This document shows positions 1 through 6,203 of a stretch of 6,758 nt of DNA, one piece after another (the first letter of the stretch is position 1; each line of letters opens with the position of its first letter). Position numbers and translations under genes: made by a program. The DNA is taken from assembly GCA_937983495.1 (NCBI GenBank), contig CALKAA010000106.1, positions 1-6,758 on the forward strand. Reading direction: 5' to 3'. Origin of the DNA: an uncultured Gemmobacter sp. (GTDB taxonomy: Bacteria > Pseudomonadota > Alphaproteobacteria > Rhodobacterales > Rhodobacteraceae). Under the pieces are notes generated by a model. That model was not told the DNA's origin. It searched no databases and worked only from the letters and a program-made list of their open reading frames with translations.

Positions 1-1338
1 AAGCCGCAGACCATGTCGAACAATGCCGCCGTGACGGCGGATGGCGGGGAGATTGGTCGGGCGCAAGCCTTGCAGGCGCTGGCCTGCGGGCTGGAGCCGG
101 TGGTGGACATGAACCCCGTGCTGTTGAAGCCGGAATCCGAGGCGGGGGCGCAGGTGATCGTGCAGGGGCACCGCACCGGCACCTTGCGGGCGCGGGATTA
201 TGCGCAGCGCAAGCCCTCCCTGCTCGCCGCGGTCCTGGACAGTTTCGGAAGGTTGCGCGCGGCGCATGATCTGGTGATCGTCGAGGGCGCAGGCAGCCCG
301 GCCGAGGTAAACCTGCGCGCGGGCGATATTGCCAATATGGGCTTTGCCCGCGCCGCCGATGTGCCCGTGGTTTTGGCGGGGGATATTGACCGGGGCGGCG
401 TGATTGCACAGATCATTGGCACGCAAGCCGTGATCGACCCGGAGGACGCCGCCATGGTGTCGGGCTTCCTGATCAACAAGTTTCGCGGCGATCCGCGTCT
501 GTTCGACGACGGCTATCGGCTGATCGAGGCGCGTACCGGATGGCGCGGCTTTGGGGTGTTGCCATGGTTTGCGCAGGCCCATCTGTTGCCGGCAGAAGAT
601 GCGCAGGATCTGGCCTCGGGGCCTGTCACCGAAGGCGTGGTGATTGCCTGCCTGATGTTGTCACGCATTGCGAATTTCGATGATCTCGACCCGCTGAAGG
701 CCGAGCCCGGTGTGCAACTGGTCATGGTCGCCCCCGGCCAGCCGATCCCGGCGCAGGCGCAGCTGGTCATTCTGCCCGGCAGCAAATCCACCCGCGGTGA
801 TCTGGCTTTTTTGCGCGCACAAGGCTGGGACATCGACCTTGCCGCCCATATCCGGCGCGGCGGGCATGTCTTGGGGATTTGTGGCGGCTATCAGATGCTG
901 GGCCGCAGCATTGCGGACCCCGAGGGGGAGGAGGGCACCGCAGGGTTTGACCCCGGCCTTGGGCATCTGAATGTGAACACCGTGATGACCTCAGACAAGC
1001 GCTTGGCGCGTGTCACCGCACAGCACGCCGCCAGTGGGTTGACGGTGGAGGGCTATGAAATCCATATCGGTCGCACCGATGGCCCGGATTGCGCCCGGCC
1101 CTTTGCACATGTCGAGGGGCGGCCCGAAGGCGCGATCAGCGCCGATGGCCGCATCACCGGCAGTTATCTGCACGGGCTGTTCAGCTCGGACGCCTTCCGT
1201 GCTGCCTATCTGGCGCGGCTGGGGGTCGCGGCCAGCGGCCATGCCCATGCGGCAACGGTCAAGGCCACGCTGGAGGCGCTGGCCGATCATGTCGAGGCGC
1301 ATCTGGATGTCTCGGGGCTGTTGGCGCTGGCACGTTAG
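1..1338 (+). CDS. cobQ: Cobyric acid synthase CobQ (5'-truncated by window edge)
   Basis: CobQ is the cytoplasmic glutamine-dependent enzyme that amidates adenosylcobyrinic acid a,c-diamide at four side-chain carboxylates to give cobyric acid, late in B12 synthesis. The frame is open to base 1 and begins KPQTMSNNAAVTADGGEIGRAQ, which matches the family segment FKPQNMSNNAAVT just after the P-loop. The ATG at 13 is therefore internal, and about 40 N-terminal residues with the nucleotide-binding P-loop lie outside the window. Visible parts are the synthetase domain (VIVEGAGSPAEVNLR, then DIANMGFA and GDIDRGGV) and a C-terminal class I glutamine amidotransferase domain. The amidotransferase nucleophile Cys is at 880-882 in GICGGYQMLG, and the catalytic His at 1171-1173 in GSYLHGLF. 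The 445 residues present fit a usual length near 485. The family KPQN reads KPQT here. The stop overlaps the convergent bluB stop by 4 bases. Identification is very secure; there is no sign of a broken frame. Confidence 0.97.
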   Translation, partial: KPQTMSNNAAVTADGGEIGRAQALQALACGLEPVVDMNPVLLKPESEAGAQVIVQGHRTGTLRARDYAQRKPSLLAAVLDSFGRLRAAHDLVIVEGAGSPAEVNLRAGDIANMGFARAADVPVVLAGDIDRGGVIAQIIGTQAVIDPEDAAMVSGFLINKFRGDPRLFDDGYRLIEARTGWRGFGVLPWFAQAHLLPAEDAQDLASGPVTEGVVIACLMLSRIANFDDLDPLKAEPGVQLVMVAPGQPIPAQAQLVILPGSKSTRGDLAFLRAQGWDIDLAAHIRRGGHVLGICGGYQMLGRSIADPEGEEGTAGFDPGLGHLNVNTVMTSDKRLARVTAQHAASGLTVEGYEIHIGRTDGPDCARPFAHVEGRPEGAISADGRITGSYLHGLFSSDAFRAAYLARLGVAASGHAHAATVKATLEALADHVEAHLDVSGLLALAR

Positions 1339-2012
1339 CGCTGGTTCCAACGGTCGCGGAACACCAGATCCTCCAGCGGCAGGCGCTCGCGCCAGCCTTT
1401 CACTTGCAGTTCCGGCTGGTCATAAAGCTGGTCCACATGGCCGATGCACAGATAGGCCACCGGCACGACATGATCGGGCAGGCCCAGAATGGCGCGCAGG
1501 TCGGTATCGTGGAAGATGCTGACCCAGCCCACGCCCACCCCCTCGGCCCGCGCCGCCAGCCAGAGGTTTTGCACAGCGCAAACTGTGGAATAGAGGTCCA
1601 TATCGCGGTTATGGGTGCGGCCCAGCACCACCTCGCCGCCCCGCGTGCGATCGCAGGTGATGCACAGATTCACCGGCGCGTCAGTGATGCCTTGCAGTTT
1701 CAGCGTCGAATAAAGCGGGCGGCGATCTTCGGGGAACATCGCTTCGGCCTCGGCATTGGCGCGAGAGAAGGCGGCCTGCACCTGCGCCTTCACCCCGCCA
1801 TCGCGGATGACCAGAAAATTCCAGGGCTGCATGAACCCGACCGAAGGCGCGTGATGCGCAGCCCGCAGCAGCCGGGTCAGCAGCGCCTCCTCTACCGGGC
1901 GGGCGGTGAACTGGCTGCGCACATCGCGGCGGCTGAAAATGGCGGCGTAAACGGCGGCGCGCGCGGCCTCGTCAAAGGCGGCGGCTTCACACAGATGGCT
2001 TTCGGCGGACAT
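1335..2012 (-). CDS. bluB: 5,6-dimethylbenzimidazole synthase BluB
   Basis: BluB is a flavin-destroying enzyme of the nitroreductase fold. It uses oxygen to cut reduced FMN and form 5,6-dimethylbenzimidazole, the lower ligand of B12. The 225-residue product shows RRDVRSQF (residues 28-35), HAPSVGFMQPWNF (54-66), the MDLYSTVCAVQNLWLAARAE stretch (138-157) and GVGVGWVSI (158-166). D30 and S165 sit where the catalytically important Asp32 and Ser167 of Sinorhizobium BluB lie, with the same spacing, so the enzyme should be active. I chose the ATG at 2012 because an AGGGG ribosome-binding site lies 7 bases upstream and the protein then has normal family length. A TTG start at 2042 would add ten unconserved residues. 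It is the first gene after a cobalamin riboswitch and converges on cobQ, which supports the B12 role. The riboswitch predicts repression when cobalamin is plentiful. Confidence 0.97.
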   Translation of the reverse strand: MSAESHLCEAAAFDEAARAAVYAAIFSRRDVRSQFTARPVEEALLTRLLRAAHHAPSVGFMQPWNFLVIRDGGVKAQVQAAFSRANAEAEAMFPEDRRPLYSTLKLQGITDAPVNLCITCDRTRGGEVVLGRTHNRDMDLYSTVCAVQNLWLAARAEGVGVGWVSIFHDTDLRAILGLPDHVVPVAYLCIGHVDQLYDQPELQVKGWRERLPLEDLVFRDRWNQR

Positions 2013-2017
2013 GACAT

Positions 2018-2024
2018 TTCCCCT
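2018..2024 (-). promoter_or_regulatory. bluB ribosome-binding site
   Basis: On the minus strand AGGGGAA lies here, with the AGGGG core 7 bases before the ATG at 2012. It decides the bluB start in favour of MSAESH over the upstream TTG at 2042. This site is the likely final target of the cobalamin riboswitch, because no hairpin plus T-run terminator is visible between riboswitch and gene. The sequestering helix itself could not be identified by eye. Confidence 0.75.
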
Positions 2025-2073
2025 GTCGCAGAAACAAGGCAACCGTTGACCATCGGTCGCCCCCGTTCCGTCT

Positions 2074-2240
2074 GGCCGGTCTTCTGACTTGGTTTCACCC
2101 GATGCCGCGCCTTCCCGGCCTTGCGGCCAGTGGCATCTGCGGCACCGTCCACCTTACAGCGTTGGGCACGTCGCGGAGTTGCACCGCGTTCCCGATCATC
2201 CGGGGAGGGGTTTGAGCCCAGCCTCGGCACCAGACCTGCC
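2074..2240 (-). ncRNA. Cobalamin riboswitch upstream of bluB
   Basis: Read on the minus strand, this leader contains the conserved cobalamin aptamer parts in the right order. They are GGTCTGGTGCC at the 5' end, CGGGAACGCGGTGCAACTCCGCG, GTGCCCAACGCTGTAA (CTGTAA at 2154-2159), GCCACTG (2128-2134), GGGAAGGC, and the B12 box AGTCAGAAGACCGGCCA (2072-2089). A closing P1 helix can be drawn between 2232-2240 and 2074-2082, nine positions with one mismatch. A GGCC-GCAA-GGCC tetraloop hairpin lies at 2117-2128. The aptamer ends about 61 bases before the bluB ATG, and no T-rich terminator follows, so control of translation initiation is the likely mode. In this class, binding of adenosyl- or another cobalamin lowers expression. 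It appears to serve bluB alone, since cobQ is on the other strand. Confidence 0.94.
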
Positions 2241-2269
2241 ACAGCTAGCGTCTCAAACGCGGCGTGGCA
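2237..2269 (-). other. Two-stage inverted repeat between the M24 gene and the riboswitch
   Basis: The minus strand reads TGCCAC, then GCGT-TTGAG-ACGC inside, then GTGGCA. This gives an outer 6-bp perfect stem (2237-2242 with 2264-2269) and an inner 4-bp stem. It starts 7 bases after the stop of the upstream M24 gene. No T-run follows, so it is not a textbook intrinsic terminator. Its 3' arm shares GGCA with the 5' strand of riboswitch P1 (2232-2240), so the outer stem and the outer end of P1 cannot form together. It may mark the end of the upstream operon, protect its 3' end, or be chance. Confidence 0.4.
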
Positions 2270-2276
2270 ACGGAGT

Positions 2277-3464
2277 TTAGCTCAGCAGCCGGGCGCAGAA
2301 CGGGTAGGTGGTCATGCGTTCCACCCCGGTTTCCGTAATCAGGAACTGATCCTCCAGCTTCACGCCCTGCGCGGCGGCTTCGGTGCCGATATAGCTTTCG
2401 ACGCAGATCACCATGCCGGGTTCAAAACCGCCGGGGAAATCGTAAGGTTGCCCGGCAAAGGCATGCGGCACATAAGGAAATTCGCCGCATAGGCCAAGCC
2501 CATGGGCAAGGCAGTAATAGCCCCAGCCCTGGTGTTTGGGCGGCACGGGCCATGCGGCACGGGCGAAAGCCTCATAGCTGACACCCGGCCCCAATAGCGC
2601 GGCATTGCTCTGCAACTGGTCATGCGCGCGGGCATACAGGCTGCGCTGCACCGGGCTTGCGGGGGCATCGCCACACAGAAAGCTGCGCGAGAAATCCACC
2701 GCATAGCCCTGCCAGCCAAGCGCATCGGTATCGAAGCAGACCAGATCGCCCACCAGCATCCGGCGCGGCCCGGCCTCTTGGAAATAAGGGAAGGTGCGCG
2801 GGCCGGATTGGAACAGCCGGGTCGAGACATATTCGCCTTCGGTCGCGATCAGGTGGCGATGAAAGGCGGCCCAGACCTCCACCTCGCTGGCACCGGGGGT
2901 AATCGCGGCCTCCAGATCGGCGGCGGCGTCCTGCACCAGCGCCACCGCCTGCCGCATGGTGGCAATCTCCAGCGGTGTCTTGATCCGCCGCGCCTCGGAC
3001 AGCAGGGCGGTTGCATCCGTCAGATGCAAACCCTGCGCCCGCAGCGCGTCGCTCACCGGCGGGTCAAAGCCCTCGATGGCGAGTGTGGCCCCATCGCCAT
3101 GGCTGCGGCACAGATCGGCAATCTCGGCGGCAAAGCGCGCTGCCCCCGCCAGATAGCCCGCCCCCGAAAGCGCAGTCAGCCCAGGGGCCGGGCGCACCTG
3201 ATCCACGCCGGGCCTGCCTTCGGCCAGATGTTCGCAGCCTGCGAACTCGTAAAGGATCGACGGGCCATCGGCAAAGATCAGCGCCATGCGAAACGGCCCC
3301 ATCAGGCTGAACACCGTCATGTTGCGTGCGCCGCAAGCATACAGAATGTTGATCGGATGCGAGGTCAGCAAGGCGGGCACCCCTTGCGCCCGCATCACCG
3401 CCCGCAGCCTTGCAGCGCGGCTGCCGATCAGCGCCGCGCCGTCAAAGCTGTCAGAGTTTGACAT
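2277..3464 (-). CDS. M24-fold metallo-protein, DddP-like (not a confirmed DMSP lyase)
   Basis: A 395-residue cytoplasmic protein of the M24 creatinase/Xaa-Pro aminopeptidase fold, with an N-terminal creatinase-like domain (about 10-150) and a C-terminal pita-bread domain. All five M24 metal ligand positions are present: D245 and D257 (DTDALGWQGYAVDFSR), H321 (LAHGLGL), E356 (VESYIG) and E371 (KLEDQF); D247 is also kept. SGPRTFPYFQEAGPRR and the near-C-terminal TTYPF recall the DMSP lyase DddP. From memory of DddP numbering the core aligns without gaps at an offset of 50. Y316 then matches Tyr366, but G327 replaces the proposed catalytic Asp377. A DMSP-lyase call is therefore unsafe. The start at ATG 3464 lies inside the end of the hydratase gene (14-base overlap, GAAGG about 9 bases upstream). 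The longer arginine-rich extension to 3521 looks non-coding. It could be a peptidase, a creatinase-like amidohydrolase or a lyase; its place in the operon suggests a role in the same catabolic route. Confidence 0.85.
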   Translation of the reverse strand: MSNSDSFDGAALIGSRAARLRAVMRAQGVPALLTSHPINILYACGARNMTVFSLMGPFRMALIFADGPSILYEFAGCEHLAEGRPGVDQVRPAPGLTALSGAGYLAGAARFAAEIADLCRSHGDGATLAIEGFDPPVSDALRAQGLHLTDATALLSEARRIKTPLEIATMRQAVALVQDAAADLEAAITPGASEVEVWAAFHRHLIATEGEYVSTRLFQSGPRTFPYFQEAGPRRMLVGDLVCFDTDALGWQGYAVDFSRSFLCGDAPASPVQRSLYARAHDQLQSNAALLGPGVSYEAFARAAWPVPPKHQGWGYYCLAHGLGLCGEFPYVPHAFAGQPYDFPGGFEPGMVICVESYIGTEAAAQGVKLEDQFLITETGVERMTTYPFCARLLS

Positions 3465-5109
3465 GCCCGACGGCCTTCTTCTGCGCCTCGTCCAGCGCGT
3501 CTGGATAACCCGCATCGGCATAGCGGATCACGCCAAGCGCGGTGTCATTGGTCAGCGCCAGTTTCAGCCGCGTATCCGCTGCGTCAGAGCCATCGGCCAC
3601 GATGGTCACACCAGAGGAGGTCATGTATCCCGCATAGCCACCGCCCCCCGAATGCACCACCACCAGATCGGCACCTGAGGAACAGAGCGTCATGGCGCTG
3701 ATCAGCGGCCAGTCGGCAATAGCATCAGACCCGTCGCGCATGGCTTCGGTCATGATGTTGGGATGCGCCATCGCGCCTGCATCCAGATGGTCGCGCGAAA
3801 ACGCCACCGGCCCCGCCAACTCGCCCGAGGCGACCATGCGGTTCACAGCGCGAGCAAGCTCTGTCCGTTCCCCATGGCCCAGCCAGGCGATACGAGCGGG
3901 CAGGCCTTCGAAGGGCACATGCGCGCGGGCCAGCCTGATCCAGTTCGTCACGATGCCATTGTCGGGGAACATGCGCAGCACCAGATCGTCGATCTTGGCG
4001 ATATCGCTTTCCTCGCCGGAAAGCGCCATCCAGCGGAAGGGGCCAATCGCGCGGCAGAACAGCGGGCGCAGGTAAGCCTCGGTGAAGATCGGAATGTCAA
4101 AGGCATTCTCGATCCCGCCTTGCTGGGCCTGCGTGCGGATCAGATTGCCATTATCGAACACCTCCGCCCCGCGCGCCTGAAACTCCAGCATGGCGGCGAC
4201 ATGATGGGTGATCGAAATGCGCCCGGCCTCGATCAATTCCTCCGGGTTCTGCTCGCGCAGGCGGCGCACGCGCGGCAGGTCATAGCCCGCCGGGATATAG
4301 CCATACACCAGATCATGTGCCGAGGTCTGGTCGGTCACGATATCTGGGGTGATACCACGCGCCGCGATTTCGGGGTAAATCTCGGCGGCATTGCCGATCA
4401 GCGCCACGGAAAGTGCCCGCTTTTCGGCCTGGGCTGCGGCGATCATTGTCAGCGCGCTGTCCAGATCGGGTGCGATTTCGTCCAGGAACCCGATCTCCTT
4501 GCGCATCCTCGCCCGGTCTTCATCCACGTCGAGGCACAGGATGGCCGCCCCTGCCATGCGTCCGGCCAAGGGCTGTGCGCCCCCCATGCCGCCCAGACCG
4601 GCAGTCAGGATGAAACGCCCCGCCAAGCTGCCATTGAACCGCCGCTCGGCAATCCGCATGAAAATCTCATAGGTGCCCTGAATGACCCCCTGCGAGCCGA
4701 TATATTGCCAGGCCCCGGCGGTCAGCCCGCCCCAGCAGATCAGGCCCTTGCGCTCCATATCGTAAAACACATCGGCCTTGGCCCATTGGCCCACGATATT
4801 GCAATTCGCCATGATCACCATGGGCGCGCCGACATGGGTTTTCAGGATACCGACCGGCTTACCCGACTGGATGATGAGGGTTTCATCCTCCTCGATCTCG
4901 GTCAGGCTTTTCACGATGGCGGCATGGGCGGGCCAGGTGCGCGCCGCCTTGCCAAGCGCGGCATAGACGATCAGCTTGTCAGGGGCCTCGCCCACGGACA
5001 GCACATTTTCCAGCAACCGCAGCAGGCCTTCGGCGCGCCAGCTTTTCGCGCGCAGCTCCGGGCCGCCGGGGATCGGGAAATCGGGGTGGCGGAGGTTGGG
5101 CTTAGGCAT
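3451..5109 (-). CDS. Urocanate hydratase-family protein, probably a (S-methyl)thiourocanate-type hydratase
   Basis: Urocanases add water across the urocanate side chain using tightly bound NAD+. The 552-residue product is close to the family's roughly 555 and keeps the NAD core: TAGAWQYIGSQG (130-141), GLGGMGGAQP (171-180), TDQTSAHD, and FDNGNLIRTQ. FCRAIGPFRWMALSGEESDI (with C352) and RDHLDAG (439-445) followed by DGSDAIADWP are also kept. It departs from true HutU at several sites. Family PARICW, with the catalytic Cys (Cys410 in Pseudomonas putida), is PARIAW here (A408). HHGGGVGMG is HSGGGGYAG (486-494). The N-terminal RAPRG and NNLD segments are missing. With a desulfurase-family gene upstream and an N-carbamoylase, a sulfur-substituted urocanate is a better substrate guess than urocanate. 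The start is ATG 5109, overlapping the upstream stop by 8 bases, with GGAG 7 bases before it; an extension to 5190 is unlikely. Family is certain, substrate is inferred. Confidence 0.9.
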   Translation of the reverse strand: MPKPNLRHPDFPIPGGPELRAKSWRAEGLLRLLENVLSVGEAPDKLIVYAALGKAARTWPAHAAIVKSLTEIEEDETLIIQSGKPVGILKTHVGAPMVIMANCNIVGQWAKADVFYDMERKGLICWGGLTAGAWQYIGSQGVIQGTYEIFMRIAERRFNGSLAGRFILTAGLGGMGGAQPLAGRMAGAAILCLDVDEDRARMRKEIGFLDEIAPDLDSALTMIAAAQAEKRALSVALIGNAAEIYPEIAARGITPDIVTDQTSAHDLVYGYIPAGYDLPRVRRLREQNPEELIEAGRISITHHVAAMLEFQARGAEVFDNGNLIRTQAQQGGIENAFDIPIFTEAYLRPLFCRAIGPFRWMALSGEESDIAKIDDLVLRMFPDNGIVTNWIRLARAHVPFEGLPARIAWLGHGERTELARAVNRMVASGELAGPVAFSRDHLDAGAMAHPNIMTEAMRDGSDAIADWPLISAMTLCSSGADLVVVHSGGGGYAGYMTSSGVTIVADGSDAADTRLKLALTNDTALGVIRYADAGYPDALDEAQKKAVGHVKL

Positions 5110-6202
5110 GGGTCTGCTCCAGCGCATATTTGGCCAATTCGATACCCATGGCGCGCTCGCAGGGCGGATAGACCGCCGGGTCCAGCACACCTGCGCCCAA
5201 GGGGATCACGGATTTCGGCACATGCAACACATGAATGCGCATGCCTTCACGCAATTGGCCCACTGACAGCGGCTCGGCCTCTTCCGACAGGGTTGTGATC
5301 ACATCGGGGAAGCTGGCGATACGGCGGCCGCCGGCATCGTCAATCGCCATATACTCGTTCATGATATGCAGGGTGATGGCCTTGTCACCGCTGCCCACAG
5401 TCACCGTGCCGATGTCGAAGGCCTCGTTGGTGTAGCGCACATGCTTTTTCGTGATCACACCCTCAATCAGGATGGCCCCTTTGGTGCCCTCCACAATCGC
5501 GTCGATCACCGCCGCCGTGCCCTTTTTCTCGGCCGCCAGAATGGCATGGCCCAGATCCAGCGCCATGGAGATACCGCCAAGCGCCGCATTCCGCGCCACA
5601 TAGCTGGCCCGCAGCGGATTGCGGGCCGAGGCGATGAAGCCGCCCGACATATCGGAGGCCGTGCGCAGGATGGGCGAGACCTTGGCCGTCGCGCCGCGCG
5701 TCACCAGTTCGATATAGCGGTTCTGTTCGCGGTTGCCGCCGACGGCGGTCTGGATCATCTGCTCAGGGCTGCCCGCCATGCCGATCGAACCCATATCGCC
5801 AGTGGGATGCGCGCGAATATCCCCCACCGCATCCACCACCTTGCAGCCCAGGATCGACGAAGGCAGCCAGGCGTTCAGGGTGGAGGATTTGCCGTTCTGC
5901 CCCACCATCAGCCCGGCCACCGGGGTGCCAAGCGCCTCGTTCAGCAATTGCACCGCCTTGATGTAATCCACCCCGCGCATTTCCCATGGCGTCGTCGAGG
6001 CCGGGGCGCCAATGGCGGCGGCGGTCGCAACCCAATCCTCCTCGTTCAGCTCGTCGATGCTGACCAGCTCAGGCTGGCCCGCGCCGACGGCGGCATAGCC
6101 CAGCTTGCGGCCATGATCCGCCCAGCCCCCGCCCCCGGCAGCATAGACCGAGCCGCCACGCACGGCGGGCTCCACATCCTTTTCGGTCAAGATACGGCGC
6201 AT
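5102..6202 (-). CDS. DUF917 / S-methyl-thiohydantoin desulfurase-family protein
   Basis: The 366-residue product has the signature layout of DUF917, a family renamed after an S-methyl-thiohydantoin desulfurase that releases methanethiol from the ring formed by the hydratase step of S-methyl-ergothioneine breakdown. Visible marks are the N-terminal ILTEKDVEPAVRGGSVYAAGGGG (4-26), GLMVGQNGKSSTLN (97-110) and VVDAVGDIRAHPTGDMGSIGM (122-142). A C-terminal beta-rich domain follows from about residue 230. No signal peptide or membrane segment is seen. The start at ATG 6202 is supported by AAGGAG 6 bases upstream, and the gene begins 1 base after the M20 stop. Some DUF917 proteins are annotated only as hypothetical or near hydantoinase/OXP genes, so the exact reaction is inferred. 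The next gene, a urocanase-family hydratase, is what makes the thiohydantoin desulfurase role attractive. Confidence 0.85.
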   Translation of the reverse strand: MRRILTEKDVEPAVRGGSVYAAGGGGWADHGRKLGYAAVGAGQPELVSIDELNEEDWVATAAAIGAPASTTPWEMRGVDYIKAVQLLNEALGTPVAGLMVGQNGKSSTLNAWLPSSILGCKVVDAVGDIRAHPTGDMGSIGMAGSPEQMIQTAVGGNREQNRYIELVTRGATAKVSPILRTASDMSGGFIASARNPLRASYVARNAALGGISMALDLGHAILAAEKKGTAAVIDAIVEGTKGAILIEGVITKKHVRYTNEAFDIGTVTVGSGDKAITLHIMNEYMAIDDAGGRRIASFPDVITTLSEEAEPLSVGQLREGMRIHVLHVPKSVIPLGAGVLDPAVYPPCERAMGIELAKYALEQTHA

Positions 6203-6203
6203 C

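Noticed and set aside
2048..2058. GACC-GAT-GGTC hairpin between riboswitch and bluB as an intrinsic terminator
   Set aside because: The stem is only 4 bp and no T-run follows on the minus strand.
1089..2087. Plus-strand open frame of 332 codons
   Set aside because: It runs out of frame through the end of cobQ, antisense through bluB and into the riboswitch region; no family motif is seen.
2089..2280. Small plus-strand open frame in the intergenic gap
   Set aside because: It is the complement of the cobalamin riboswitch, whose conserved RNA motifs explain the sequence.
2277..3464. Annotation as the DMSP lyase DddP
   Set aside because: The proposed catalytic Asp is Gly, the N-terminal part is shorter than in DddP, and no other DMSP genes are in the window.
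3451..5109. Plain annotation as hutU for histidine degradation
   Set aside because: The catalytic Cys and HHGGG motif are changed, and the neighbours are DUF917 and an N-carbamoylase instead of other hut genes.
3763..5298. Long plus-strand open frame of 511 codons
   Set aside because: It lies antisense to the hydratase and the end of the DUF917 gene. Its translation has no recognisable domain, and such shadows are expected in GC-rich coding DNA.
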